Shown: positions 7,662-15,192 of the stretch, piece after piece
Numbering within the stretch: position 1 is the first letter of the stretch
Layout: every line of letters begins with the position of its first letter
Assembly: GCA_002491165.1 (NCBI GenBank)
Contig: DKVK01000026.1
Coordinates: 1-28,406 of the forward strand
Length of the DNA stretch: 28,406 bases
Direction of reading: 5' to 3'
Source: Porphyromonadaceae bacterium UBA7180
GTDB taxonomy: Bacteria > Bacteroidota > Bacteroidia > Bacteroidales > Muribaculaceae
Notes under the pieces: generated by a model
Database searches by the model: none
Told to the model about the DNA's origin: nothing
The model's input: only the letters and a program-made list of their open reading frames with translations
Program-made: the position numbers and the translations under genes

Positions 7662-8600
7662 TCAGAGGAGAAGATTAGCTATGTGTGCGGAGCCGCGGCC
7701 GCCGTGACGGCGGTAGTGGTATACGGCATTCAGGAATCGGCGCTGCGACGACGTTCCCTCGAATCGCGCGAGGGTTTCCCGGCGCAGTTTCTCGGCCAGT
7801 TCCCTTTCCCCTTCGGCGCCATACTGGGCGGCCAGGAGCATGAAGCGGTAATCGATGAGGCGCAAGAGGCGGTCACGGTCGTCACGGCGACATTTGGCGG
7901 CGGTGGCGCGCATGGTTTCGAGAGAGCGTTCCCAGACGCCGGCACGCGGCGCGAAGGAGGTGCCCGTTATCGAGTTGCCGAGCTGGTGTTTGTCTGCCAG
8001 AACCTTCGGAACGGCCGCTACATTGGGGTCTGCCAGCAACATGCGGAAACCGAGTTCATAGTCGTTCCATGCCATGAGGTTTTCGTTCCAGATTCCGTGG
8101 TTGGAAAAGAATGGTCGGCGCACGGCATACTGCATCGTCACGAAGACGCAGTGGAAGATATGGTTGATCAGGAAGTTGTCTGAAGCATATTTCATGAGGT
8201 GCCGGCGCCCGTTGAGTTCATGACGCACGGTACGCCATGTCACGAGGTTGGCCGCGGGATTGAGGTCGAAGGCTTTCATCACTTCGGCGGCGAAGTCGGG
8301 GCGCATGGTGTCGTCGGAGTCGAAGAAGCAGAGTTTGTCGCCCTTCACCTGCTGGAAACCGCGGTTTCGGGCCGCGGCGGCGCCGGGTTTCTTTTCGCTG
8401 AGCAGGCTCATGCGCAGTGCCGGCTCGGCGTTGGCACGCCCCCATTCGGTTACGGTGCGGAAGGTGGTGTCGGTGGAGTCGTTGTCAACCACGATGACGT
8501 GCAGCGGACGGTAGGTCTGGGCTTTTACGGAGTCCAGACAACGGCACACTAATTTTTCGCGGTTGAGCACCGGGATTATGACTGACAGTTCTTCGGCCAT
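7662..8600 (-). CDS. Family 2 glycosyltransferase
   Basis: A 312-residue cytosolic or membrane-peripheral GT-A fold enzyme that should transfer a sugar from a nucleotide-sugar donor. Visible motifs: LSVIIPVLNREKLVCRCLDS at the start, VDNDSTDTT (38-46) for nucleotide binding, GAAAARNRGF (73-82), the metal-binding FFDSDD (92-97), and MAWNDYELGFRML in the acceptor region, holding the likely catalytic acidic residue. There is no transmembrane helix, which argues against a processive synthase. It is transcribed from a promoter that overlaps that of the divergent glycosyltransferase at 8669 and is convergent with gldN. Substrate cannot be deduced. Surface polysaccharide or lipopolysaccharide synthesis is the likely setting. 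Confidence 0.92.
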   Translation of the reverse strand: MAEELSVIIPVLNREKLVCRCLDSVKAQTYRPLHVIVVDNDSTDTTFRTVTEWGRANAEPALRMSLLSEKKPGAAAARNRGFQQVKGDKLCFFDSDDTMRPDFAAEVMKAFDLNPAANLVTWRTVRHELNGRRHLMKYASDNFLINHIFHCVFVTMQYAVRRPFFSNHGIWNENLMAWNDYELGFRMLLADPNVAAVPKVLADKHQLGNSITGTSFAPRAGVWERSLETMRATAAKCRRDDRDRLLRLIDYRFMLLAAQYGAEGERELAEKLRRETLARFEGTSSQRRFLNAVYHYRRHGGRGSAHIANLLL

Positions 8601-8626
8601 TTCGGGGCGGTAAACAGTTTTCTTCG

Positions 8627-8657
8627 CAAAGTTAATGCTTTTTCGACAATAATCACT
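8627..8657 (-). promoter_or_regulatory. Promoter of the minus-strand glycosyltransferase
   Basis: TAACTTTG on the minus strand (8634-8627) is a perfect TAnnTTTG -7 element. It predicts transcription start about 22 bases before the ATG at 8600. The -33 position (about 8657-8654) reads AGTG and is a poor match. The element forms an inverted repeat with the plus-strand -7 element at 8657-8664. Confidence 0.6.
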
Positions 8658-8664
8658 AACTTTG
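8634..8664 (+). promoter_or_regulatory. Promoter of the plus-strand glycosyltransferase pair
   Basis: TAACTTTG at 8657-8664 is a perfect -7 element. With 19-base spacing, the -33 site would be AATG at 8634-8637, a weak match. The -7 element ends only 4 bases before the ATG at 8669, so the transcript probably starts at or within a base or two of the start codon (leaderless). Confidence 0.6.
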
Positions 8665-8668
8665 CAAT

Positions 8669-9778
8669 ATGAAAATTCTCTTTTTAGGTGATTATTCCAA
8701 CCTGCACGGCACCCTGGCCACGTATCTGCGCGGTCACGGTCACGAGGTTACGCTGGTTTCGGACGGCTGCCGGTGCATGGACCTGGAGAGCGACATACGC
8801 CTGGCTCGGCGCCGGGGGCTCTTCTCCGGATATGATTACCTCTACAAAATCATGAACCTGATGCCGCGGCTGGCGGGCTACGATGTGGTGCAGCTCATCA
8901 ACCCGCACTTCTTCAGCCTCAAGCCGGGGAAACTGATATATTTCTTCAAGGAGCTGGCGCGGCAGAACGGCTCGATGTTCCTCTCTCTGGCCGGCAACGA
9001 CCACTTCTTCGTGCGGCAATGCGTCCTTGGGGAGATGTTCCGCTTCTCGGAGTTCCGCGTGGGCAAGGAGCTGACGCCGCTGGTGCAGCGCAACCCTGAC
9101 CACGAGGCGGGCTACCTGCTGCCGAGCGTGCGCAACTTCTCGCAAGACCTCTACGGGCGTCTGGACGGTGCCATGGCGGTGCTCCCCGAGTATGACATGG
9201 CGGCACGCCCCGAACTGGGAGACCGCCTCGTCTTCACCAACCTGCCGGTGGACCTCGCGGAGCTGCAACCACTGCCTTTCAGCCTCGACGGCAAGGTGCG
9301 CATCCTCGTGGGAATGCGTTCGGAGAACATCGACAGCAAAGGCACCTCCGTGCTGCTCGAAGCGGCGAAAATAGCGGAAAAGAGACTCCCCGACCGCGTG
9401 GAGGCGATGAATGTGCGCGACCTCCCCTGGCGCCAATACAAGGAAGCCCTGGGGACGGCCCACGTGGTGCTTGACCAACTGTACAGCTACTCGCCCGGAA
9501 TGAACGGGCTGTCCACAATGGCGCTGGGGCGCGTGGCCGGCACCGGCGCACAACCGGAATATTACGAATACCTGGAAGAAAAGACGCGCCCGATATTCGA
9601 GCTTTCGCCCCAAAGTGCCGAGGAGATAGCCGCCCGGCTCTGCGACCTGGTCACCGACCCGGATCGCCTGAAAAGCATGGCGGCCGAAGGACGCCGCCTC
9701 GTGGAGCGGCACAACGATGTGGCCGTAGTGGCCAAACGTTATCTCGACCATTGGGAAAACACCTTGAACCGGAAATAA
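8669..9778 (+). CDS. GT-B glycosyltransferase, family 4-like
   Basis: A 369-residue protein with the two-Rossmann-domain (GT-B) layout. The N-terminal domain starts MKILFLGDYSNLHGTLATYL with the Gly-rich loop and H-G-H-E-V strand typical of the family, and contains YDVVQLINPHFF. The C-terminal, donor-binding domain begins near residue 210 (VRILVGMRSENIDSKGTSVL) and includes HVVLDQLYSYSPGMNGLSTM followed by ALGRVAGTG. That is the usual place of the donor-contacting loop, though the classic E-x7-E pair is not clear. No signal peptide is seen; the enzyme should be cytoplasmic. Its stop codon overlaps the start of the next glycosyltransferase gene by one base (TAATG), which suggests coupled translation. 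Substrate is unknown. Confidence 0.82.
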   Translation: MKILFLGDYSNLHGTLATYLRGHGHEVTLVSDGCRCMDLESDIRLARRRGLFSGYDYLYKIMNLMPRLAGYDVVQLINPHFFSLKPGKLIYFFKELARQNGSMFLSLAGNDHFFVRQCVLGEMFRFSEFRVGKELTPLVQRNPDHEAGYLLPSVRNFSQDLYGRLDGAMAVLPEYDMAARPELGDRLVFTNLPVDLAELQPLPFSLDGKVRILVGMRSENIDSKGTSVLLEAAKIAEKRLPDRVEAMNVRDLPWRQYKEALGTAHVVLDQLYSYSPGMNGLSTMALGRVAGTGAQPEYYEYLEEKTRPIFELSPQSAEEIAARLCDLVTDPDRLKSMAAEGRRLVERHNDVAVVAKRYLDHWENTLNRK

Positions 9779-10575
9779 TGGGAACCGTTCCGCAACTTGA
9801 AGTCCTGATATGCACTTACGGCGAGGATGGGATACGCCGCATAGCCCGTGCTTCACACCCGCAGGTGGAGGGAGTGCGCTGGTTCGTTAACTGGCAGATG
9901 CCCGAAGACGTCCCCGCACGGATTCCCGGGGAGATAGAGGGGCGCGATGACTTCAAGGTGGCGGTGCATCACGACCGCGGGTCCTCTCCGAACCGCAACC
10001 ATGCGCTGGACCTCGCCGAAGGGGAAATCCTCCTGATTTCCGACGACGACGTCACCTATACGGCCGAAGCCATGCGCGGGGTGATAGAAGCGTTCCGACG
10101 GCGCCCTGAGTGCGACCTTCTCTGTTTCCGTTTCGAAAACGGGACGCACCACAAGATGTATCCCGAGTTCGACCTGCGCCATCCCGTGCGCGGGTGGTAC
10201 CCTTCGATGGTGGAGATAGCCCTGCGCCGAAAGGCAGTGGGGGGACACCGCTTCAACGAGCACTTCGGGGTATGCGCCGACTTTCCGGCCGGCGAGGAGG
10301 AGCTGTTCGTGCGCGGATTGCTCCGCGCCGGGGTGCGCGGCCGCTTTGTGCCCCTGACCGTCTGCCACCATCCGGGATTCTCGACCGGCGATAGACTTTC
10401 CCCGCTCGAAATGGCCCATACCAAAGGAGCCATATTCCTGAAACTCTTTCCCGCCACCTGGCCCGGGCGTATGCTCACACACGCCCTGCGGCAACCTGTC
10501 GGCACGCGCCTTGCATATGTACGGCAATGGCTCAGCGGCGTCCGCGATGCCCGCCGCAAGAATGTTTTTCGATAA
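9778..10575 (+). CDS. GT-A (family 2-like) glycosyltransferase
   Basis: A 265-residue protein when started at the ATG that overlaps the preceding stop codon. A longer frame from 9751 would overlap the upstream gene by 28 bases and is less likely. Motifs: LEVLICTYGEDGIRRIA at the N-terminus, HDRGSSPNRNHALDLAEG (about 65-82), LLISDDDVTY (about 85-94) as the metal-binding site, and GEEELFVRGLLRAG (about 177-190) in the catalytic-acid region. It has no membrane helix or signal peptide. It forms a two-gene unit with the GT-B enzyme and ends just where the gldE promoter begins. The acceptor and donor sugars cannot be told from sequence. Confidence 0.85.
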   Translation: MGTVPQLEVLICTYGEDGIRRIARASHPQVEGVRWFVNWQMPEDVPARIPGEIEGRDDFKVAVHHDRGSSPNRNHALDLAEGEILLISDDDVTYTAEAMRGVIEAFRRRPECDLLCFRFENGTHHKMYPEFDLRHPVRGWYPSMVEIALRRKAVGGHRFNEHFGVCADFPAGEEELFVRGLLRAGVRGRFVPLTVCHHPGFSTGDRLSPLEMAHTKGAIFLKLFPATWPGRMLTHALRQPVGTRLAYVRQWLSGVRDARRKNVFR

Positions 10576-10577
10576 TT

Positions 10578-10609
10578 TTTGTCCATCTCAAAAATATTAG
10601 TTACCTTTG
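10578..10609 (+). promoter_or_regulatory. Bacteroidetes-type promoter of gldE
   Basis: TTTG (10578-10581), 20-base spacer, TACCTTTG (10602-10609): a full match to the consensus. The -33 element begins 2 bases after the stop codon of the preceding glycosyltransferase gene. Predicted transcription start is near 10613-10614, about 24 bases before the gldE TTG codon. Confidence 0.8.
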
Positions 10610-10637
10610 CAACCGAAAAACCAATCATTAGAACCAA

Positions 10638-12020
10638 TTGGATACTGACCCTTTACCGTCTTCGCCCCTGACGGGGCTCATCACCCTCGCGGCCTCTGCG
10701 ATTGAGTTTATGGTCCCGGAGGGAGGCTGGCCCGCATGGGTAGCCATTATCATTATAGCTTTCGTGTGCCTTCTCATCTCCGGATTCGTCTCCGGCAGCG
10801 AAATAGCTTTCTTCGGCCTTACACCCGACGACATAGACACACTCCGCACCGACAGTGAAAACCGCCGGTGCGCACAGGCATACCGTCTGCTCAAGGACTC
10901 CGAACGCCTGCTGGCCACCATCCTGATTTCCAACAACCTGGTGAACATCACCATGGTCATCCTGCTGACGTTCGCCATCTCGCAAACCGTGCAGTTCAAC
11001 AGCACCGTGCTGGCATTCCTGCTGCAGACCGTGCTGCTGACGCTGCTGTTGCTCATCTTCGGCGAAATCCTGCCCAAACTCATCGCCAAATCGCGCGGCC
11101 TGGCTTGGGTGAAGTGGGCCGCCCCCGCCGTCACCGCCCTCTACCACTTCTTCAAACCACTGGAGAAAGTGCTCGTCTCTTCCTCCTCGTTCGTGGGGAA
11201 AGTGGTGACCAAACGCCGCACCTGCATCTCCACCGACGAGCTGGAAACCGCCCTCGAAATCTCGAACGTCAGCGAAGGGAAGGACAAGGAGATGCTCGAA
11301 GGCATCCTCTCGATAGGTGAGAAACAGGCCAGCGACGTGATGATACCGCGTATCGACGTCACCGCCATAGAATACCACGACACCTGGCAGCAGGCCATCG
11401 ACATGGTAATCAGGTCGGGCTACTCGCGCATCCCCGTCTACGACACATCGCAAGACACCATCCGCGGCGTCCTCTACAGCAAGGACCTGCTCCCCTACAT
11501 AGGGCGCGCCGAGGACAGCTTCGACTGGCGCCACCTCATCCGCGAAGCATACTTCGTGCCGGAATCGCGTATGCTCGACGACTTGCTCGAAGACTTCCGC
11601 CAGCGCAAGATACACATCGCCATAGTAATCGACGAATACGGCGGCACACAGGGCATCGTCACCCTCGAAGACATCCTCGAAGAGATAGTGGGGGAAATTG
11701 ACGACGAATATGACCAGGACGAGGACCTCTACAAAAAGACCCCGGACGGTGCCTACATCTTCGACGCCAAGATACCGATGGTGGATTTCTGCCGCATCAC
11801 CGACACCGAGGAGGAGGAGTTCGGCGAGCCGGGCGAAGAGGCCGAGACACTGGCCGGACTGCTGCTTGAGATAAAAGGCGACTTCCCGGCGCTGAAAGAG
11901 GCCATCACCTGCGGGCGCTTCAGCTTCACGGTACTCCAGATAGAACGCCACCGCATTCGCAAGGTGCGCGTCACCATAGCGCCCCCCGCCGAGACCGAAA
12001 AAACCGAAACCGAGCAATAA
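10638..12020 (+). CDS. gldE: GldE, CNNM/CBS/CorC-domain membrane protein
   Basis: A 460-residue inner-membrane protein of the family annotated as gliding-motility protein GldE. An unusual TTG start is chosen because the resulting MDTDPLPSS start is typical of GldE and the promoter leaves a short leader; the next in-frame ATG (10710) would remove the family's N-terminus. The CNNM/DUF21 membrane domain has helices at about 32-52, 88-115 and 120-146, with SGFVSGSEIAFFGL. A CBS pair (about 225-350) includes VMIPRIDVTAIEYHDTW, YSRIPVYD and VIDEYGGTQGIVTLEDILEE. The C-terminal CorC/HlyC domain covers about 365-450. Related CNNM/CorC proteins are involved in metal (Mg2+/Co2+) handling; the function of GldE is less clear. 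It is 22 bases before a phosphopantetheinyl transferase, a pairing common in Bacteroidota. Confidence 0.92.
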   Translation: MDTDPLPSSPLTGLITLAASAIEFMVPEGGWPAWVAIIIIAFVCLLISGFVSGSEIAFFGLTPDDIDTLRTDSENRRCAQAYRLLKDSERLLATILISNNLVNITMVILLTFAISQTVQFNSTVLAFLLQTVLLTLLLLIFGEILPKLIAKSRGLAWVKWAAPAVTALYHFFKPLEKVLVSSSSFVGKVVTKRRTCISTDELETALEISNVSEGKDKEMLEGILSIGEKQASDVMIPRIDVTAIEYHDTWQQAIDMVIRSGYSRIPVYDTSQDTIRGVLYSKDLLPYIGRAEDSFDWRHLIREAYFVPESRMLDDLLEDFRQRKIHIAIVIDEYGGTQGIVTLEDILEEIVGEIDDEYDQDEDLYKKTPDGAYIFDAKIPMVDFCRITDTEEEEFGEPGEEAETLAGLLLEIKGDFPALKEAITCGRFSFTVLQIERHRIRKVRVTIAPPAETEKTETEQ

Positions 12021-12042
12021 AGCAATAAGAGAGAGAAGACAC

Positions 12043-12726
12043 ATGGAGGAAGATTTCATTTATTGGCGCCACCACACACCGGTGGGCATCAAAGTAGAAG
12101 AGATAAGCGGCGGCGGCCGCTATGCCGATTCCAAGACACACCGCGCGCTCGCCTTGCAGATTTATTGCGAGAACGGCCGCGACGGCTACCGCGAGGTGGA
12201 GCATTTCGACAACGGCGCCCCATACCTCGACGGCGACCCTTCGCGCATCTCCATAACCCACACTCCCGGTCTCCTGGCCGTAGCCACGCTCCCCAAGACT
12301 CCGGAGACCGACTTGCGCCGCTTCAGCGAACGCACCGCCATGGGCATCGACGCCGAGCGCCGCGACCGCCGGCAGGTGCTTGACATCCGCGACCGCTTCC
12401 TCTCCGAGAAAGAGAAGGGACTCGCCGCGCCCGATGACGTGGAGGGCAACATCGCCCTCTGGACCGCCAAGGAAGCACTCTACAAAGCCGCCATGACCCC
12501 CGGGCTCGACTGGCGCGAAGACATCTTCATAGCCTCGCTCCCCGTGCCGATGACCGCCGAAGAGGGACCGGACGGAAAGCCGCGTTTCAACTTCACCGAA
12601 GGGAAAGCGCGCGTGCGCATCGACGGCCAATGGCACGACATGCACCTCTATAGCTACGACAGCGATGACCACCGCGTAACGCTGGCCTACTCCCCCCGCG
12701 CCGCCAAATTCATGAAGTCCAAGTAA
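12043..12726 (+). CDS. 4'-phosphopantetheinyl transferase (Sfp type)
   Basis: A 227-residue cytoplasmic enzyme that moves the phosphopantetheine arm of CoA to a serine on acyl or peptidyl carrier proteins. The Sfp-type motifs are present in order: RISITHTPGLLAVA (about 68-81), MGIDAER (100-106) with the Mg-binding Asp103 and Glu105, and WTAKEALYKA (140-149) with Lys143/Glu144. Length suits the single-chain pseudo-dimer type. The last third is less conserved and strand-rich. It is the second gene of the gldE operon and is followed by a strong intrinsic terminator. No carrier protein is encoded nearby. The likely client is the housekeeping acyl carrier protein, but this is inference. Confidence 0.9.
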   Translation: MEEDFIYWRHHTPVGIKVEEISGGGRYADSKTHRALALQIYCENGRDGYREVEHFDNGAPYLDGDPSRISITHTPGLLAVATLPKTPETDLRRFSERTAMGIDAERRDRRQVLDIRDRFLSEKEKGLAAPDDVEGNIALWTAKEALYKAAMTPGLDWREDIFIASLPVPMTAEEGPDGKPRFNFTEGKARVRIDGQWHDMHLYSYDSDDHRVTLAYSPRAAKFMKSK

Positions 12727-13039
12727 CCGCCCGCACCCGCACATACACCCCGCCACAGCCACGCGCCGGGGCTTTCGTCACAAAATCGTGCATATTCGTC
12801 AGATATGTGCGATTTTTTTATTGCAGATGATAGACAGGGAGTCCATATTGGCTCTTATATTCTAAAAAACTATTAAGTATATGTTCGAAATTATTTAAAG
12901 TATCGCCTTATAAATTCTGCGGAGAACTTTCGAATCCGGCTTCAGTTGCTATGGAACCCCATAGCGCCATCAGCCGAATACAAAATTTCATCCACATACT
13001 TCATAATCCAATACGATAAATAATTACAAACACATACTT
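12727..13039. other. Intergenic region with terminator, A+T-rich leader and stem-loop
   Basis: This 313-base gap holds the terminator at 12782-12819, an A+T-rich stretch (about 12830-12930) and a small perfect stem-loop at 12948-12965 (GCTATGG aacc CCATAGC) upstream of the next gene. No full TAnnTTTG promoter was found; TATGTTCG and GAACTTTC are imperfect candidates. No open frame here looks real. Confidence 0.6.
12782..12819 (+). terminator. Intrinsic terminator of the gldE operon
   Basis: A 14-bp continuous stem (12782-12795 with 12803-12816, including two G-U pairs) with loop TCGTCAG is followed by a run of seven T ending at 12819. This is the strongest terminator in the window. Confidence 0.88.
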
Positions 13040-14377
13040 ATGAAAGCCTTTTTATTACTCGCGTTTTCAGCTTGCGCCGCACTCGGGATGCCGGCTCAGA
13101 AAACCGTTTACTTCAATCCCGACACCGTAGCCACCGACGTCAGCGTGTGGCAAGCGGGTAAGAACATTATCCCGCCCGATTTTCCCGACCTGCTCTACGA
13201 TGAGTATTTCAACGGTGCGGAGGAGATATGGCTCGGATGGAACCACAAGCCGGTACAAGTGGGCGTCACGGCAAAAGGTGAGCCTGTGACGGTAGTCTAC
13301 AACCACGTGACCCATCAGCGCGAGATTTACGTCGGCGACCGTCTGCTCTTCGCCGACAACGAGGTGAGCTTCGCCGTACCCGGCGACAAGCATGAGGATC
13401 CGCTGACTCCCGCTGCCGTAAACTGCAACAAAACTGAAGTTGGCTACGGCGACCGCACCACTATCCTGAATACCACCGACCGCGACTTCGAGACTAAACT
13501 GTTGAAATTCGTAGCGCCGGCCGAAGGCTTCACGCGCGAGGGATATTGCTATTACTTAGGATATATCCCGGAGCCGGAAGACTCCCTCGATACGGGCGGC
13601 AAAAGTTTCGTGGCGTACACCATGGAACTTCCCTCCGACCCGAAACTCCGGCGCAGCGTGCTCAACATTTTAGGCAAGTATTATGTTCCGCACACCGAAG
13701 AAACTTATTACAGCATGGAAGGCGCAGATGAATCATTCTCTTACAGCACAACTACTTACGCTTCCAATCGGGAGCCGCGCGATTTCCGCGATGCCATCAG
13801 TATGATGGAAGCAGCCGCCATGGTCTCCATCCCTCATTACCGACCTTGGCCCTCCGATACCATCCCTCTTTCCTGGGCCACACGTTCCACGAAACAATTC
13901 ACCCCCGTTTACCATAAAGGGGACGTGCTGACCTACAAGGTGAGCTTCAGCGACACGTATTATGTTGGCGGAGGTTTTGCCTCGGGAGTCAGCTATGTAT
14001 CGTTCGACACCAAGAAGGATGAGATCATGACCACCCGGGACATCTTTCCGAACACCACCGACTCCCTGAAACTCAAAGAGACATACCTCGAGGCGGTGAT
14101 GAAATTTATGGAAAGCCGGATGGATTCCCTGGAGGAATATTACCCGCAGGAGAAACGTCGGCAAACGGTACTCGACTTTCTCAAGGACGGCTACTTCGCC
14201 GAAAATACCGGTGCCACCGTCGATGATATAACCATCCCCGAGCAAGCCGCCATTACAAATGAAGGAGTGCGGATATTGCTCCCGGCAAGCGTTTTCTCCG
14301 ACTTCGGCGAAACGCCGGACGCCTACATCCTGCTGCCCTGGAAATCCTTGAAAGGCCTCACCCCCTTCGCCCGGTGA
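13040..14377 (+). CDS. Secreted DUF3298/RsiV-like domain protein
   Basis: A 445-residue exported protein of unknown function. The signal peptide is residues 1-20 (MKAFLLLAFSACAALGMPAQ). A Cys at residue 12 is in a poor lipobox context, so cleavage by signal peptidase I after MPA is preferred. The C-terminal 150 residues look like a DUF3298 (RsiV-type) domain: LTYKVSFSDTYYVGGGFASG, VSFDTKKDEIMTTRDIF, a helical stretch with FMESRMDSLEEYYPQ, and the ending EGVRILLPASVFSDFGETPD then YILLPWKSLKGL. The N-terminal half (about 25-290) has no family I can name. It is a single gene in A+T-rich surroundings, with no sorting domain and no sigma-factor gene beside it, so a role as an anti-sigma factor is not supported. 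Confidence 0.72.
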   Translation: MKAFLLLAFSACAALGMPAQKTVYFNPDTVATDVSVWQAGKNIIPPDFPDLLYDEYFNGAEEIWLGWNHKPVQVGVTAKGEPVTVVYNHVTHQREIYVGDRLLFADNEVSFAVPGDKHEDPLTPAAVNCNKTEVGYGDRTTILNTTDRDFETKLLKFVAPAEGFTREGYCYYLGYIPEPEDSLDTGGKSFVAYTMELPSDPKLRRSVLNILGKYYVPHTEETYYSMEGADESFSYSTTTYASNREPRDFRDAISMMEAAAMVSIPHYRPWPSDTIPLSWATRSTKQFTPVYHKGDVLTYKVSFSDTYYVGGGFASGVSYVSFDTKKDEIMTTRDIFPNTTDSLKLKETYLEAVMKFMESRMDSLEEYYPQEKRRQTVLDFLKDGYFAENTGATVDDITIPEQAAITNEGVRILLPASVFSDFGETPDAYILLPWKSLKGLTPFAR

Positions 14378-14470
14378 GCGAAACACGGACAGATACTTAA
14401 GTCCTCAAGTCCAAACTAATACGGAGGGTAAGCCTCCCGGTCTGCCACAAATGGACATAGACTCGCTTGA

Positions 14471-14490
14471 CGCAGGCCGGGAGGCCTGCG
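14471..14490. repeat. Perfect 8-bp hairpin, possible terminator
   Basis: CGCAGGCC ggga GGCCTGCG is followed on the plus strand by CTCTATATAATTTTG. It lies 94 bases after the DUF3298 gene and could end its transcript, or be part of a dispersed palindromic element with the neighbouring GGAGG repeats. Confidence 0.55.
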
Positions 14491-14524
14491 CTCTATATAA
14501 TTTTGTACCGTCCTCCTGACGGAT

Positions 14525-14548
14525 ACGGAGGCTGGAGGCCTCCTCCGT
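14525..14548. repeat. GGAGGC-type palindromic repeat, copy 1
   Basis: ACGGAGG and CCTCCGT form a 7-bp inverted repeat around GGAGGCCTCC, itself palindromic. A close relative is found at 18995-19015, also intergenic. Confidence 0.55.
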
Positions 14549-14606
14549 CTCATTTCCCGCGTGGCATCGCGTCTCGGCGGTGTGGCAAAATAATCTTGCG
14601 AAAAAT

Positions 14607-14637
14607 GTTGCTATAATGAAAATTTGTATTAACTTTG
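14607..14637 (+). promoter_or_regulatory. Bacteroidetes-type promoter of the secreted-protein operon
   Basis: GTTG (14607-14610), 19-base spacer and a perfect TAACTTTG (14630-14637). The predicted start near 14642 gives a leader of about 73 bases for the gene at 14715. Confidence 0.75.
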
Positions 14638-14714
14638 CAGATTATCACTCTTAATCTGTGATTACCCTGTAATTCACTCCACTAAGTACCCTTATTCATT
14701 TAATTGCTAATAGC

Positions 14715-15179
14715 ATGAGACATCTTTTAACAGCCTTACTTTTGGCACTGAGCACTCTTTGCTTCGCCGAAAACATCAACACACTGCGCGTGGTTCCGCT
14801 CCAGGGACAGCCGGTGCTGTTTCATGTCGGCGGCAAACCGGAGATGACTGTCGACGGCCACACCGTGACCATCACCGCCGCCGACCATGACACACCCTTC
14901 TCCCTTGAAATCGGCGACATCGACCACGTGGACTTCGTCTATGAGAAGCAGGACGGCATCGCCGGCGTCACTGCCGAAAGCATCCGCATTTCGCGTGTCG
15001 GCCGGACGCTGACTTTCTCCTCGCTCCCCGAAGAGGCGCAGTTCACCCTCTATTCCCTCGACGGCAAGACGCTCCGCAGCGAGCGCGCGAGCCGCACATT
15101 CACCCTCGACCTCTCGTCCCTCCCCTCCTCGGTCTACATCATCCGCATCGATAATTTCACTTTTAAAATAAGCATCTGA
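14715..15179 (+). CDS. Small secreted protein with T9SS-type sorting domain
   Basis: A 154-residue exported protein. The signal peptide is residues 1-18 (ending LCFA). Residues about 22-76 resemble the short segment often found at the N-terminus of Bacteroidales secreted proteins: a strand pair ending in a phrase like IGDIDHVDFVYE. From residue 81 (GIAGV) to the end is a type-A-like T9SS C-terminal domain: LTFSSLPEEAQFTLYSLDGK, then LDLSSLPSSVYIIRIDN and a final FKISI. The domain thus makes up about half of the mature protein, and there is no recognisable effector part. It is first in a three-gene operon, 13 bases before the next gene. Its function is unknown; it might be an accessory or decoy sorting-domain protein. 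Confidence 0.8.
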   Translation: MRHLLTALLLALSTLCFAENINTLRVVPLQGQPVLFHVGGKPEMTVDGHTVTITAADHDTPFSLEIGDIDHVDFVYEKQDGIAGVTAESIRISRVGRTLTFSSLPEEAQFTLYSLDGKTLRSERASRTFTLDLSSLPSSVYIIRIDNFTFKISI

Positions 15180-15192
15180 CACTCTTACCGAT

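Larger units (their letters stand above)
14378..14714. other. Intergenic region with palindromic repeats and a promoter
   Basis: This 337-base gap holds a group of G+C-rich inverted repeats (GGAGG/CCTCC at 14423-14437, the hairpin at 14471-14490, and 14525-14548), then an A+T-rich stretch with the promoter of the secreted-protein operon at 14607-14637 and a leader of about 73 bases. No gene is supported. Confidence 0.65.

Noticed and set aside
8684..9856. 390-residue minus-strand open frame opposite the GT-B gene
   Set aside because: It is antisense to a protein with clear glycosyltransferase motifs and its composition is typical of a shadow frame.
10638..12020. Hemolysin annotation
   Set aside because: The HlyC/CorC name is historical; CNNM and CBS domains and linkage point to GldE, not a toxin.
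10653..12059. 468-residue minus-strand open frame opposite gldE
   Set aside because: It is antisense to a well-supported CNNM/CBS/CorC protein; Val/Glu/His-rich without family features.
14400..14560. CRISPR or mobile-element end
   Set aside because: The repeats are few, palindromic and unequal, with no spacers, no transposase and no target-site duplication.
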